A DNA stretch of 64,000 nucleotides from Streptomyces sp. ACA25 (GTDB taxonomy: Bacteria > Actinomycetota > Actinomycetes > Streptomycetales > Streptomycetaceae). Positions 34,941-43,762 of this stretch are shown here, in pieces. Within the stretch, counting starts at the first letter, position 1; every line of letters starts with the position of its first letter. The position numbers were made by a program, and so were the translations under genes. Under the pieces are notes generated by a model. It was not told where the DNA came from and did no database searches. It saw only the letters and a list, made by a program, of their open reading frames with translations. The stretch covers positions 310,001-374,000 of the forward strand of contig NZ_JAQKPV010000004.1 in the NCBI RefSeq assembly GCF_028200735.1, in the 5' to 3' direction.

Positions 34941-35804
34941 TTACGTAAATGTTCGATACGCTGGCGCGTTCCTTTCGTGTCTGCGCGGAAGGACCACCGG
35001 GCAGGACGTGACGGGGTGCGGGAAAACGTCCACCGGGTGCCGGTAGACGTTGCGGAGGAGCTCCTCCGTCAGTACGGCCGCCGGCGGGCCGTCGCCGGCG
35101 ACGGTGCCGTGCCGCAGCACCAGTACCCGGTCGGCGTGGGCCGCGGCCAGTCCGAGGTCGTGCAGGACCACCACCACGGCGTCGCCTGCCGCGGCCCGTT
35201 CCCGGCAGATCCTCAGCACCAGCTCCTGGTGGCGCAGGTCGAGGGCGGCGGTCGGCTCGTCCAGCAGCAGCAGGGGAGCCCGCTGGGCGAGCACCCGCGA
35301 CAGCGCCACCCGGGCCCGTTCGCCGCCGGAGAGTGCGGAGAACGGGCGTTCCGCGAACTCGGCGGCCTCGGTGGCGCCAAGGGCCTGGGCAACGGCGGCG
35401 TCGTCGGAGTCCTCCGCGGGGGTGCCCGCCCAGGGCGCCCGGCCCATCCGCACCACCTCCTCGACCGTGAAGGGGAAGGACAGCGAGGCGTCCTGCGGCA
35501 GCACGGCCCGGCGCATCGCCAGCTCCCGTGCTCCCCAGGCGCCGGCCGGGCGTCCGGCGATCCGCACCTCCCCGGCCCCGGCCGGGGTGTCCGCTGCGAG
35601 CACGGACAGCAGGGTCGACTTGCCGGCCCCGTTGGGTCCCACCAGGGCGAGCACCTCCCCGGCGGTCACCGACAGGTCGACGCCCGACAGCACGGTCCGT
35701 CCGCCGAGCCGCACGGACACGCCATGGGCCCCGGCCACCGTCGCGCCCGGCGTGGCGGTCCCCGGCAGTCGAGGGGCGCGCCTCCTCAGCAGATCCCGGA
35801 TCAT
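34941..35804 (-). CDS. hmuV: Haem/iron ABC transporter ATP-binding protein
   Basis: A protein of 287 residues of the FepC/HmuV group. Walker A is GPNGAGKST near residue 54, the signature is LSGGERARVALSR near residue 160, Walker B is LLLLDEPTAALD, and the switch histidine is in VVLHDLG. It powers import through the permease encoded just before it. The ATG overlaps the permease stop. The gene is the last of hmuT-hmuU-hmuV. The frame is open far upstream but the upstream part is the permease gene in another frame. Confidence 0.93.
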   Translation of the reverse strand: MIRDLLRRRAPRLPGTATPGATVAGAHGVSVRLGGRTVLSGVDLSVTAGEVLALVGPNGAGKSTLLSVLAADTPAGAGEVRIAGRPAGAWGARELAMRRAVLPQDASLSFPFTVEEVVRMGRAPWAGTPAEDSDDAAVAQALGATEAAEFAERPFSALSGGERARVALSRVLAQRAPLLLLDEPTAALDLRHQELVLRICRERAAAGDAVVVVLHDLGLAAAHADRVLVLRHGTVAGDGPPAAVLTEELLRNVYRHPVDVFPHPVTSCPVVLPRRHERNAPAYRTFT

Positions 35805-36961
35805 GCCCAGCCTCCCTGCCGGCGGCGGGTGCGGCGCAGCAGCCAGAAGAAGAACGGGCTGCCGATGAGCGCGGTCAGCACGCCCAGGGGCAGTTCCGCC
35901 GGGGCGGCGAGGGTGCGGGCGAAGAGATCGGCGGCGAGCAGGACCAGGGCGCCGGCCAGCGCACTGCCGGGCACCAGGAAGCGGTGGCCCGGGCCGGCGG
36001 CCATCCGCAGCAGGTGGGGGACGAGCAGGCCGACGAACGTGATGACGCCGGCCACCGCGACGGCAGCCGCCGTCAGCAGCGCCACCACCAGGACCAGCGC
36101 GATCCGCAGCCGTTCGACGTCCACCCCCAGGTGCCGGGCGGGCCGCTCGCCCAGTGCCAGGAGGTCGAGCCGGCGGGCGTACAGCGGAGCCACCGCGAGG
36201 CCGAGCAGGGCGCACGGGGCGACGGCGAGCACCTTCGGCCAGGTGGCCTGCGCCAGCGAGCCCAGCTGCCAGAAGGTGATCTCGGTGAGCTGGGCGTTGT
36301 CGGCGAAGAAGATGAACAGCCCGATCAGGGCGCCGGCGAAGGCGTTGACCGCGATGCCGGTGAGGATCAGCGTGACGACCTCGGTGCGCCCTCCGGAGCG
36401 GGACAACGCGTAGACCAGCAGCACGGTGAGAAGCCCGGACACGAACGCGCAGGCCGTCACCGTCCAGTTGCCGGCGAAGCGCAGCCCGAAGGCGATGGCT
36501 CCCACCGCCCCGACGGCCGCCCCGGCCGAGATGCCGATGACGCCGGGCTCGGCGAGCGGGTTGCCGAACACCCCTTGCATCAATGCCCCCGCGCAGCCGA
36601 GGGAGGCACCGACCAGCAGGGCGAGCACCACCCGGGGCAGCCGGACGTTCCACAGCACGCTCTCCCCGACCCGGTCCAGTGGCGAACCGCCGATCCCGGC
36701 GCGGTGGGCGAAGGAGGAGAGCACCTCGCCGAGCGGAATCCGGAAGGCACCCACCCCGGCGGACAGCAGCACCAGCAAGACAACTCCGGTCAGCAGGGCG
36801 GCCGTCAGCAGCGTCGTGCGGCGGGACCGGGCCTGGCGGGGGAGCGCCGTCCCCGGTTCCTGGGAGGGGCCGGCGGCGAGCTGGGGAGCGGTGGGTTCCG
36901 GGGCGGCGGGAGCCGGTCCCGGCCCGGACGGCCCCCGGGATGTCGAGGCGGGCCGGGTCAT
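35801..36961 (-). CDS. hmuU: Haem/iron ABC transporter permease (FecCD family)
   Basis: A protein of 386 residues with about ten membrane helices, as in BtuC/HmuU. A Pro/Ala-rich cytoplasmic N-terminus of about 45 residues precedes helix 1. Signatures are RLPRVVLALLVGASLGCAGALMQ in the second quarter and NPLAEPGVIGISAGAA, the coupling region that contacts the ATPase. It forms the haem channel with HmuV and receives haem from HmuT. ATG overlaps the hmuT stop. Confidence 0.93.
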   Translation of the reverse strand: MTRPASTSRGPSGPGPAPAAPEPTAPQLAAGPSQEPGTALPRQARSRRTTLLTAALLTGVVLLVLLSAGVGAFRIPLGEVLSSFAHRAGIGGSPLDRVGESVLWNVRLPRVVLALLVGASLGCAGALMQGVFGNPLAEPGVIGISAGAAVGAVGAIAFGLRFAGNWTVTACAFVSGLLTVLLVYALSRSGGRTEVVTLILTGIAVNAFAGALIGLFIFFADNAQLTEITFWQLGSLAQATWPKVLAVAPCALLGLAVAPLYARRLDLLALGERPARHLGVDVERLRIALVLVVALLTAAAVAVAGVITFVGLLVPHLLRMAAGPGHRFLVPGSALAGALVLLAADLFARTLAAPAELPLGVLTALIGSPFFFWLLRRTRRRQGGWA

Positions 36962-37980
36962 GGCCGGCTGCGCCCCTGCACGTCGCCGTCCGCGTGGAGC
37001 TGGGCGGCGAGGTCGGACAGCACCTGGTCGGTCCGTGGCCCGTAGTTCAGCAGGACCCCGTCGTCGATGCTCACCACCCGGCGGTCCAGGCCGGCCGGGG
37101 TCTCGGCGATCCCGGGAATCTCCAGCATCCCGTCGATGCCGCCGACCGAGTCAAGTCCTTTGGCCATCAGCAGGATCACGTCCGGTGCGGCCGCCGCGAG
37201 CGCTTCGCTGGTCAGCGGGGTGAAATCCCTGACCAGGCCGGACTCGGCGCCCGCGTCGATGCCGCCGGCGGCCTCGATGAGCGAGACCGCCCCCGACTCG
37301 GCGCCGCCCATCAGGTACACCGAGGCGCTGCCGCGAAGGTAGAGGAACGCCACTCGGGGCCGGTCACCGTGCGCGGGCACCTGATCCCGCGCCGTGGAGA
37401 TGCGGGCCTCGGTGCGTTCGGTCAGCGCGGCCCCGGCGTCCGGCACCCCCAGTACCTCCGCCACCGCGGCGATCCGTCCGGTGACATCGTCGAGTTCCAG
37501 GGCGGCGCCGATTTGAATCACGGGTACGCCCGCTGCCCGGATCTGTCCGACGGCCTCCTCGGGGCCGGTGGTGACCTCGGCCAGCACCACATCGGGGCGC
37601 AACGACAGGACGCTCTCCGCGGAGACCTCGTGCCCGCGGGTGACCACCGGCAGCCCGTCGGCCTCCTCGAAGGTCGCGGTGATGTCGCGGGCCACCACCC
37701 GGTCCCCGAGCCCGAGGGTGAACACCACCTCGGCGAGCGATCCGGACAGCGGCACGATCCGGTCCGCGGACTCCACGGTCACCCGTAGCCCGTCCGCGGA
37801 CTCGGCCACGGCCGGCAACTCCGGCACGGGAGAGGGTCCGTCGAGCGGCTCGATCCGGTCGGTCGCCCCGGCCGGGTGCTGTTCCGGCCGGGCGTCCGCC
37901 GTGCCGCCGCAGCCGGTGGCAGCCGGCAGCACCAGCAGGGGCAGGAGGAGGTATCCGAGCAGTCTCGGCCGGTGGTGCAC
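36958..37980 (-). CDS. hmuT: Haem-binding lipoprotein of an ABC importer
   Basis: A protein of 340 residues of the HmuT/periplasmic-binding type III family. Residues 1-23 are a lipoprotein signal with Cys24 in AATGCGG. The two lobes are joined by a rigid helix; the N-lobe contains RIVPLSGSLAEVVFTLGLG and the C-lobe RVAFLYLRGS. Corynebacterial HmuT binds haem through a histidine and a tyrosine; GHEVSAES and VYLMGG are candidate positions here, which is inference. It starts with GTG and is divergent from the first htaA gene across a region holding the iron box. Confidence 0.92.
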   Translation of the reverse strand: MHHRPRLLGYLLLPLLVLPAATGCGGTADARPEQHPAGATDRIEPLDGPSPVPELPAVAESADGLRVTVESADRIVPLSGSLAEVVFTLGLGDRVVARDITATFEEADGLPVVTRGHEVSAESVLSLRPDVVLAEVTTGPEEAVGQIRAAGVPVIQIGAALELDDVTGRIAAVAEVLGVPDAGAALTERTEARISTARDQVPAHGDRPRVAFLYLRGSASVYLMGGAESGAVSLIEAAGGIDAGAESGLVRDFTPLTSEALAAAAPDVILLMAKGLDSVGGIDGMLEIPGIAETPAGLDRRVVSIDDGVLLNYGPRTDQVLSDLAAQLHADGDVQGRSRP

Positions 37981-38031
37981 CAGGGGACCGCCTTTCCGGG
38001 TGAGGGGGGAGGGAGCGGCAACACGTTGAAG

Positions 38032-38050
38032 TTAGGTTAGCCTAACCTCA
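38032..38050. promoter_or_regulatory. DtxR/IdeR-type iron box between hmuT and htaA
   Basis: TTAGGTTAGCCTAACCTCA matches the 19-bp iron-box consensus TTAGGTTAGGCTAACCTAA at 17 positions. It is 51 bases upstream of hmuT and 38 bases upstream of htaA, so one bound repressor (DmdR/IdeR with iron) could silence both directions when iron is plentiful. Confidence 0.9.
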
Positions 38051-38088
38051 GTTTTGCTCCTCGACTCCTGGTCTCCCGGAGGGACCCG

Positions 38089-39624
38089 ATGCTGCCCGCA
38101 CTTCCGCGCGCCCTCGTGGCGGCTCTTCTGCTCACCCTGCCGCTCGCGCTGCTGCCGGCCTCCCTCGCGCACGCCGCGGAGCGCACGGTTTCCGGCGGAC
38201 GCCTCGACTGGGGCGTCAAGTCCTCCTTCCGGACCTACGTCACCGGCCCCGTCGCCCAGGGCGGCTGGAGCCTGTCCGCCGGTGCCGCCACCCTCGGAAC
38301 CGGCGCGTTCCGGTTCCACTCGGCCCAGGGCTCCTACGACCCCGGCAGCGGAGCCACCACCGCCCGTTACGCCGGTGGCGTGCGCTTCACCGGGCACCCG
38401 GAGAGCGACGGCTCAGCCGCCCTCGACCTCACCCTCAGTAACCCGACGGTACGGCTCTCCGGCGGCTCCGGGACCCTGCATGCCGACATGCGCAGCCGGG
38501 ACCGGGCCTCCGGCGACTTCCTCGACCGTGCCCAGGTCCCGCTGGCCACACTGAACCTGACGGGAGTGGACCTGCGCGGTGGCACCGGCGTTGCGGTTTC
38601 CGGCATCCCGGCCACCCTCACCGCCGAAGGCGCCGTGGCGTTCGCCGGGTACTACGAGGCGGGCACCGCCCTCGACCCGGTCAGCCTGTCCGCCGACACC
38701 TTGGATCCGGACCCCGGACAGGAGGACGCCCCGGAAACCCCCGGCGACCCGGACCCCGCCGACGGGGAAGCAGCGGAAGAAGAAGCCGGGCCCGCGGACA
38801 CCGGCGCCATCGCCGACGCGGTCGTCGACTGGGGCGTGCGGCGCACCTTCCGGGAGTACGTCACCGGCGAGATCGCCGCGGGGACATGGGAGGTGACGGA
38901 CGGAGCCCGGGACGGCGGCGCGGTGTTCCGCTTCACCGCGGGCAAGGGAAACCACGACGCGCGGCAACGCACGGTGGACGCCCGGTTCAGCGGCACCCTG
39001 CACTTCACCGGCAACGGCCTCGACCTCACGCTGAGCGCCGTCACTGTCTCTGTCCAGGACGGCGAGGGAACCCTGTCCGCCGACGTCCGCAGCGACGGCA
39101 CCACCGAGAAGGGCCGGCCGCTCGTCACCTTCGACGCGCCGTCACTCGCCCCCGAGGAAGGGCTGCTGCTCGTCACCGAGGCACCCGCACGGCTCACCGA
39201 CGCCGGTGCCGCGGCATTCGGCGGACTCTATGCGGCGGGCACCGGCATGGACCCGGTGACCCTGGCCGTCGCCCTCGACGCGGAGGCCGAACTCCCCGTC
39301 CTGCCCGACCTGGGCAGTGAGCCCCCCGCCGAGCCCGAGCCGGCCGGAGCCCCCGTGCAGGCGCCGGGGCACGCGGAGCCCGGTGACGCCGGACCGGCCG
39401 CGTCCTCCTCCTCCCTGCCCCTTCTCGCCACGACCGCTGCGGGCGCTCTGCTGCTGCTCAGCACGGTCTGTCTCCTGCTGCTGCGCCGCAACCGCCGCCC
39501 GGCGGACGCGGCCACCCCGCCCCCTACGACCACACCCCCAGGACCACCCGGCACCGATCGCCGTACCCGCACCGACACCGATACCGACACCCTTCCCACC
39601 ACCGAGGAGACACCCCGGTCATGA
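38089..39624 (+). CDS. htaA: Membrane-anchored HtaA-domain haem-binding protein
   Basis: A protein of 511 residues. Signal peptide 1-28 (LAHA). Two HtaA domains are at about residues 35-205 and 240-405, each opening with DWGVKxSFRxYVTG and ending with the PATLTAEGAxAFAGYY-type segment, which carries the conserved Tyr. An Asp/Glu/Pro-rich linker joins them. A membrane helix at about 443-465 is followed by an Arg-Arg stop and an unusual 45-residue Thr/Pro/Asp-rich cytoplasmic tail. Corynebacterial HtaA binds haem and haemoglobin at the surface. ATG follows GGAGGG. It is coupled to the second HtaA gene by an ATGA overlap. Confidence 0.9.
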   Translation: MLPALPRALVAALLLTLPLALLPASLAHAAERTVSGGRLDWGVKSSFRTYVTGPVAQGGWSLSAGAATLGTGAFRFHSAQGSYDPGSGATTARYAGGVRFTGHPESDGSAALDLTLSNPTVRLSGGSGTLHADMRSRDRASGDFLDRAQVPLATLNLTGVDLRGGTGVAVSGIPATLTAEGAVAFAGYYEAGTALDPVSLSADTLDPDPGQEDAPETPGDPDPADGEAAEEEAGPADTGAIADAVVDWGVRRTFREYVTGEIAAGTWEVTDGARDGGAVFRFTAGKGNHDARQRTVDARFSGTLHFTGNGLDLTLSAVTVSVQDGEGTLSADVRSDGTTEKGRPLVTFDAPSLAPEEGLLLVTEAPARLTDAGAAAFGGLYAAGTGMDPVTLAVALDAEAELPVLPDLGSEPPAEPEPAGAPVQAPGHAEPGDAGPAASSSSLPLLATTAAGALLLLSTVCLLLLRRNRRPADAATPPPTTTPPGPPGTDRRTRTDTDTDTLPTTEETPRS

Positions 39625-41285
39625 CCGCCACCCGACAGAGATACGCCCGCAACAGCGCCCTGCTGCTCGCGGCCGCCACCGCCACCTGCCTGGCTGCCAC
39701 CGCCTTCGCCCCGGCCGCGATGGCCGACGGGGCCCCGGCGCAGCCTTCCCGGACGATCGACCTGAGCGACGGCGTCCTGGACTGGGGTGTGAAGCAGTCC
39801 TTCCGCTCCTATGTCACCAGCCCGATGGCCCGTGGAGAGATCACCGTGTCCGACGGTGCCGAGCGCACCGAGAACGGTGGCTTCCGCTTCAGCGGCGGCA
39901 GCGGCAGTTACGACACGAGCACCCACTCGGTGGACACCGCCTTCCCGGGCAGCGTCCGCTTCGAGAGCCATCACGGCGAGCTCAACCTCCAGCTCTCGGA
40001 CCTGCAGTTGGTCACCGAGGGACGGGTGAACGGCGTCCTCATCGCCGATGTCACCGTCGACGGTGCGAGGGAGGAAGCGGTCGAGTTCGCCACCCTGGAC
40101 CTGTCCGGTGTCTCACCGGACCGGGGAGAGGACGGCACCCTGTCCTTCGCGGACATTCCCGCGACGCTGACCGCCGACGGAGCGGACGCCTTCCGCTACC
40201 AGGGCAACCCGATGTACGAGCCGGGCACCGAACTGGACCCGGCCACCCTGACCGTGGGCACCGGTTCCGGCGGCGGCACTTCGGGCGGCGGCGAGACCGG
40301 CGGGGAATCCGGAGGCGAGACCGGAGGAACGGGAAGCACCGGAGGAACGGGAAGCACCGGCGGTACGGGAAGCACCGGCGGTACGGGCGGCACCGGTTCC
40401 GGGGGTGGGGAGGACACCGGCGGTACGGGCGGCACGACGGACTCCGGTGGCAGTGGCGGCTCCGGTGATCCGGCGGGCGGCTCGGGCGGCGTTCCGGTCG
40501 ACACCCCGGACGAGGCCCCGGGCACCGTGGTGGACGGCACCGCGGACTGGGGGGTCAAGGAGTCCTTCCGTTCCTACGTCACCGGTCCGGTCGGCGGCGG
40601 CACTGTCGAGCTGGTGGGCGGGGCGACCGAGCACGCCCACGGGTACCGCTTCCCGAACGCCCGGGGCGAGTACGACGCCGAAGCGGGCAGCCTGGAGGCG
40701 GCGTTCGAGGGCAGCGTGCGTTTCCTCGCCCACGAGCACCACGGTGAGTACTCGCTGGACCTGAAGTTCTCCGCGCTGACGGTCGAGGTGAACGGCAGCA
40801 GCGGTGAACTCGTCGCCGATGTTTCGTCCAAGGACCGGGAGACCGGCGCGGTGACGCGGACCGCCGCCGTCACCGTCGCGGAACTCGCCCTTCCGTCGGG
40901 CGGAGCGACGGCCCGGGACGACGTGCTCGTACTGGAGGCCCTGCCCGCCACGCTCACCGCTGACGGGGCCGAGGCATTCGGCGGCTTCTACGCCGCCGGC
41001 GCCGCACTCGACCCGCTCACCGTCACGGTCACCCTCAGCGAGAACGCGGAGCTGCCCCCCGGCACTCCCGGCGGGGGCACGTCCGGCGGCGGTACCTCGG
41101 TGGTCACGTCCACCGGGGGCGTTACCGGTGGCACCGGGCCGATGGGCGGCGCCACCGGAGGCGCGCTGGCCGCCACCGGCTCCCCGGTGCTGTCCATGAT
41201 CGGCGGCGCCGCGGCACTGACCGCGGCCGGCGGTGCGGCCTTCTGGGTCACCCGCCGCCGCACGGCCTCCCCCGCTGCCGGCTGA
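39621..41285 (+). CDS. Sortase-anchored HtaA-domain haem-binding protein
   Basis: A protein of 554 residues. Signal peptide about 1-36 (AMADG). HtaA domain one at about 45-210, a Gly/Thr/Ser linker with TGGTGS repeats at about 215-290, HtaA domain two at about 300-475. The C-terminus has LAATG at 516-520, a hydrophobic helix and RRR, a class E sortase signal common in Streptomyces. It should be fixed to peptidoglycan and take haem from outside, passing it to the membrane-anchored HtaA protein and HmuT. No sortase gene is in the window. Confidence 0.9.
   Translation: MTATRQRYARNSALLLAAATATCLAATAFAPAAMADGAPAQPSRTIDLSDGVLDWGVKQSFRSYVTSPMARGEITVSDGAERTENGGFRFSGGSGSYDTSTHSVDTAFPGSVRFESHHGELNLQLSDLQLVTEGRVNGVLIADVTVDGAREEAVEFATLDLSGVSPDRGEDGTLSFADIPATLTADGADAFRYQGNPMYEPGTELDPATLTVGTGSGGGTSGGGETGGESGGETGGTGSTGGTGSTGGTGSTGGTGGTGSGGGEDTGGTGGTTDSGGSGGSGDPAGGSGGVPVDTPDEAPGTVVDGTADWGVKESFRSYVTGPVGGGTVELVGGATEHAHGYRFPNARGEYDAEAGSLEAAFEGSVRFLAHEHHGEYSLDLKFSALTVEVNGSSGELVADVSSKDRETGAVTRTAAVTVAELALPSGGATARDDVLVLEALPATLTADGAEAFGGFYAAGAALDPLTVTVTLSENAELPPGTPGGGTSGGGTSVVTSTGGVTGGTGPMGGATGGALAATGSPVLSMIGGAAALTAAGGAAFWVTRRRTASPAAG
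40315..40420 (+). repeat. Tandem repeats in the HtaA linker
   Basis: Repeated GGAACGGGAAGCACC and GGTACGGGAAGCACC units encode TGGTGS copies between the two HtaA domains. They probably act as a flexible spacer whose length can vary by slippage. Confidence 0.75.
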
Positions 41286-41307
41286 CGGTCCGGCACGCAG
41301 CACGGCG

Positions 41308-41340
41308 GCGCCCGCTCCTTCCGTGCGGAGGAGCGGGCGC
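41308..41340. terminator. Bidirectional hairpin between htaA and haem oxygenase
   Basis: GCGCCCGCTCCT pairs perfectly with AGGAGCGGGCGC around a nine-base loop, between convergent genes. It can end transcription from both sides. Confidence 0.85.
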
Positions 41341-41361
41341 TCGCCTGCGGCAGACGGGCCG

Positions 41362-42021
41362 TCAGCGGACGGTGACCTCGGCCAGATCCCGGAAGACCGC
41401 GGTGTTCAGGGCGAAGGCGCGCCGGCACTCGTCCACGATCCGCAGCTTCTCCGCCCCGTCGGCGGGGAGGGCGTCCAGGGCGGTCCGGTACTCGCGTTTG
41501 AACGCGGCGGGGTTGCCGATGTCCTCGAAGACGTAGAAGCGGACGCCGTCCCCCTTGCGGGTGAAGCCCCAGGTCTTCTCGGCGGTGCCGCGGATGATCT
41601 GACCGCCCGAGAGGTCGCCGAGGTAGCGGGTGTAGTGGTGGGCGACGTAGCCACCGGGCCAGTCCCGCGCCACCTGAAGGATCCGGGCCGCGTAGGCCTC
41701 GGTGGCGGGCAGCGGTGTGAGCGTCGCCCGCCAGTCCGCTCCCTTGTGCAGGTGGCCGAGATCTCGTTCGAGCGCCGTGGTGCGGGCCAGCTCCGGCCGG
41801 ATGAACGGACCGGCCACCGGGTCGCCGGACAACCGGTCGGCGGAGGCTTCCAGGGCGCGGTAGATGAACCACAGCTGTTCGGTGTAACGGGTGAAGGCCT
41901 CCGGTCCGAGCCTGCCGCCGAGCAGGTCGCTCATGAAGGACGAGTTCTCGGCCTCCGTGTGCTGCTCGTGCGAGGCATCGCGGATCAGGGTGGAGAACGG
42001 GGTCGCGTCGGACGCGGTCAA
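41362..42021 (-). CDS. hmuO: Biliverdin-producing haem oxygenase
   Basis: A protein of 219 residues that opens haem to biliverdin, carbon monoxide and iron. The proximal haem ligand is the His in SHEQHTEAE, and the distal helix is YLGDLSGGQIIRG, the family signature. YTRYTEQLWFIYRALE is also typical. The TTG at 42021 follows GGAGG at five bases and gives the N-terminus closest to the family. An ATG at 42072 is in frame, but it directly abuts its own ribosome-like site and lies only seven bases from an iron-box palindrome, so it is less likely. Confidence 0.92.
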   Translation of the reverse strand: MTASDATPFSTLIRDASHEQHTEAENSSFMSDLLGGRLGPEAFTRYTEQLWFIYRALEASADRLSGDPVAGPFIRPELARTTALERDLGHLHKGADWRATLTPLPATEAYAARILQVARDWPGGYVAHHYTRYLGDLSGGQIIRGTAEKTWGFTRKGDGVRFYVFEDIGNPAAFKREYRTALDALPADGAEKLRIVDECRRAFALNTAVFRDLAEVTVR

Positions 42022-42079
42022 GAGGGCCTCCGGAACCGGGAATCGGGCGCGGCTGACCGCCGCACCCGCCATCCTCCCT

Positions 42080-42097
42080 ACTTAGGCTTACCTAAGT
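42080..42097 (-). promoter_or_regulatory. Putative iron box upstream of haem oxygenase
   Basis: ACTTAGGCTTACCTAAGT contains seven-base arms ACTTAGG/CCTAAGT. Read on the minus strand, TTAGGTAAGCCTAA matches the first 14 positions of the degenerate DtxR box TWAGGTWAGSCTWA, with the outer right part diverged. It would place haem oxygenase under iron control together with the uptake genes. Confidence 0.65.
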
Positions 42098-42202
42098 CAA
42101 GCTGTTCCCGACGGGCTGTCGGTAAAATTTCCGGACGCTACCTCGCCGGACCCCCGTCACGGCGCTTCCCGGTCAGGAGTGATCCCGGCCGGTCAGGGGC
42201 GA

Positions 42203-43069
42203 TCACGGCAGCGTGAGGATCTCCGCACCGCTCTCCGTCACCAGCAGGGTGTGCTCGAACTGTGCCGACCTCTTCCCGTCCTTGGTGACCACCGTCCAGT
42301 CGTCCGCCCACATCTCCCAGTCGTAGGTACCCAGAGTCAGCATCGGCTCGATGGTGAACGTCATGCCCGGCTTGATCACGGTGGTGGAGCCCGGGTCGTC
42401 GTAGTGCGGCACGATCAGCCCGGAGTGGAATGAGGTGTTGATGCCGTGGCCGGTGAAGTCCCGCACCACGCCGTAGCCGAAGCGCTTGGCGTAGGACTCG
42501 ATGACCCGGCCGATGACGTTGATCTGCCGACCCGGCCGCACCGCCTTGATGGCCCGGTTCAGGGACTCCCGGGTGCGTTCCACGAGCAGCCGCGACTCCT
42601 CGTCCACGGCTTCCTCGCCGCCGACGAAGTAGGTGGCGTTGTTGTCCCCGTGCACTCCGTTGAGGTAGGCGGTGATGTCGAGGTTCACGAGGTCGCCCTC
42701 GTGCAGCACCGTGGAATCCGGGATGCCGTGACAGATCACCTCGTTGACCGAGGTGCACAGGGACTTGGGGAAGCCCCGGTAGCCGAGTGTCGAAGGATAG
42801 GCGCCGTGGTCGCACAGGAAGGTGTGCGCCACCTCGTCGAGCTGTTCGGTGGTCACCCCCGGAGCAATGTGCGCCGCGGTCTCCGCCAGGGCCTGCGCGG
42901 CGAGGCGCCCGGCGGCCCGCATCCGCTCGATGGTCTCCGCGTCCTGCACCTCGGGACCGGAGTAAGGGGTCGGAGCCTTCTTGCCCACGTACTCGGGGCG
43001 GGGAATCGAGGAGGGGACGGTACGCATCGGCGAGATGGTGCCGGGGACGAGGAGAGACTGGCCAGACAT
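42203..43069 (-). CDS. map: Type I methionine aminopeptidase
   Basis: A protein of 288 residues that removes the initiator methionine. Metal ligands are the two aspartates in [16 protein letters not shown], the His in [11 protein letters not shown], and the glutamates in FTIEPML and [10 protein letters not shown]. An N-terminal extension of about 45 residues with [11 protein letters not shown] is characteristic of the actinobacterial MetAP1c form. Start ATG at 43069. It is divergent from the small acidic protein gene at 43136, and haem oxygenase lies downstream with its own iron-controlled promoter. Confidence 0.95.
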   Translation of the reverse strand: MSGQSLLVPGTISPMRTVPSSIPRPEYVGKKAPTPYSGPEVQDAETIERMRAAGRLAAQALAETAAHIAPGVTTEQLDEVAHTFLCDHGAYPSTLGYRGFPKSLCTSVNEVICHGIPDSTVLHEGDLVNLDITAYLNGVHGDNNATYFVGGEEAVDEESRLLVERTRESLNRAIKAVRPGRQINVIGRVIESYAKRFGYGVVRDFTGHGINTSFHSGLIVPHYDDPGSTTVIKPGMTFTIEPMLTLGTYDWEMWADDWTVVTKDGKRSAQFEHTLLVTESGAEILTLP

Positions 43070-43135
43070 GCCTGTGAGTCTAATCGCGCGCGCCCGCCGG
43101 TGGTCGGGTGGCCGTCCGGCGGGCAGGATGGCGGT

Positions 43136-43420
43136 ATGGCTCTCTTCAGTCGCAAACCGGTCGGCAGCCCCGGTGAGTGGTTCTACTGCCTCAAGCACGG
43201 CAAGGTCGAGGAAGGCCCCGAATGCCCGGCCAAGGACCGCTTCGGGCCCTACCCCAGCCCTGACGAGGCCGCACGGGCCATGGACACCGCCCGGGACCGC
43301 AACATGCAATGGCGGACCGACCCGCGCTGGGACGACCGCGAGGACGGCGAGGACGGCGGTGACGAAGGCCGCGGTGGCGGCCCCGACGGCCCGGCCGCCG
43401 GACCTCGCGGGCAGCCCTGA
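43136..43420 (+). CDS. Small acidic protein, unrecognised
   Basis: A protein of 94 residues. The first 60 residues form a compact segment ([43 protein letters not shown]) resembling small SPOR-like or ribbon proteins seen widely in Streptomyces; the two cysteines and histidine could bind metal. The tail is Asp/Glu/Gly-rich and probably disordered. The ATG start gives the segment beginning ALFSRKPVG. No function can be named. Confidence 0.72.
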   Translation: MALFSRKPVGSPGEWFYCLKHGKVEEGPECPAKDRFGPYPSPDEAARAMDTARDRNMQWRTDPRWDDREDGEDGGDEGRGGGPDGPAAGPRGQP

Positions 43421-43473
43421 CCTGCCTCGCCGGGACGGCTCCGGTCCCGCACCGGGTCCTGCCCCCGGGTCGG

Positions 43474-43498
43474 GAGCCCGGCCGGCGCTGCCGGGCTC
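43474..43498. terminator. Hairpin between two convergent small genes
   Basis: GAGCCCGG pairs with CCGGGCTC around a nine-base loop. It touches the stop codon of the leftward small membrane protein gene. Confidence 0.5.
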
Positions 43499-43679
43499 AC
43501 TTCCGCAGGAACAGGTAGCCGGCCCCGAGCAGTTCCAGTCCGCCGATGACCATCATGACCGTGCCCACGTAGCTCAGCGCGAGGATCCCCTGCTCGACCC
43601 CGGCGGTGAACACCCGCAGGGCAAGCCCCAGGAGGAACAGCACGGTCCCGCCCAGCAGCAACTCGGTTGCGCGGCTCAC
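43497..43679 (-). CDS. Small two-helix membrane protein
   Basis: A protein of 60 residues with two hydrophobic helices (about 7-24 and 33-55) joined by a short loop. A perfect AGGAGGTGG ribosome site seven bases before the GTG makes it very likely real despite its size. No family is recognised. It is divergent from the F420-reductase gene. Confidence 0.75.
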   Translation of the reverse strand: MSRATELLLGGTVLFLLGLALRVFTAGVEQGILALSYVGTVMMVIGGLELLGAGYLFLRK

Positions 43680-43762
43680 GCGGCCACCTCCTGGTGCGAC
43701 GGTGTGCCCTCCCGGGGGACGTGCCGGGACACCGTCCCCGGCATGCTGGGAGTATCGGGAGC

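Noticed and set aside
40315-40420. Short regular repeats that might suggest a CRISPR array
   Set aside because: They are in frame within a coding linker, have no unique spacers of constant length, and no cas genes are near.
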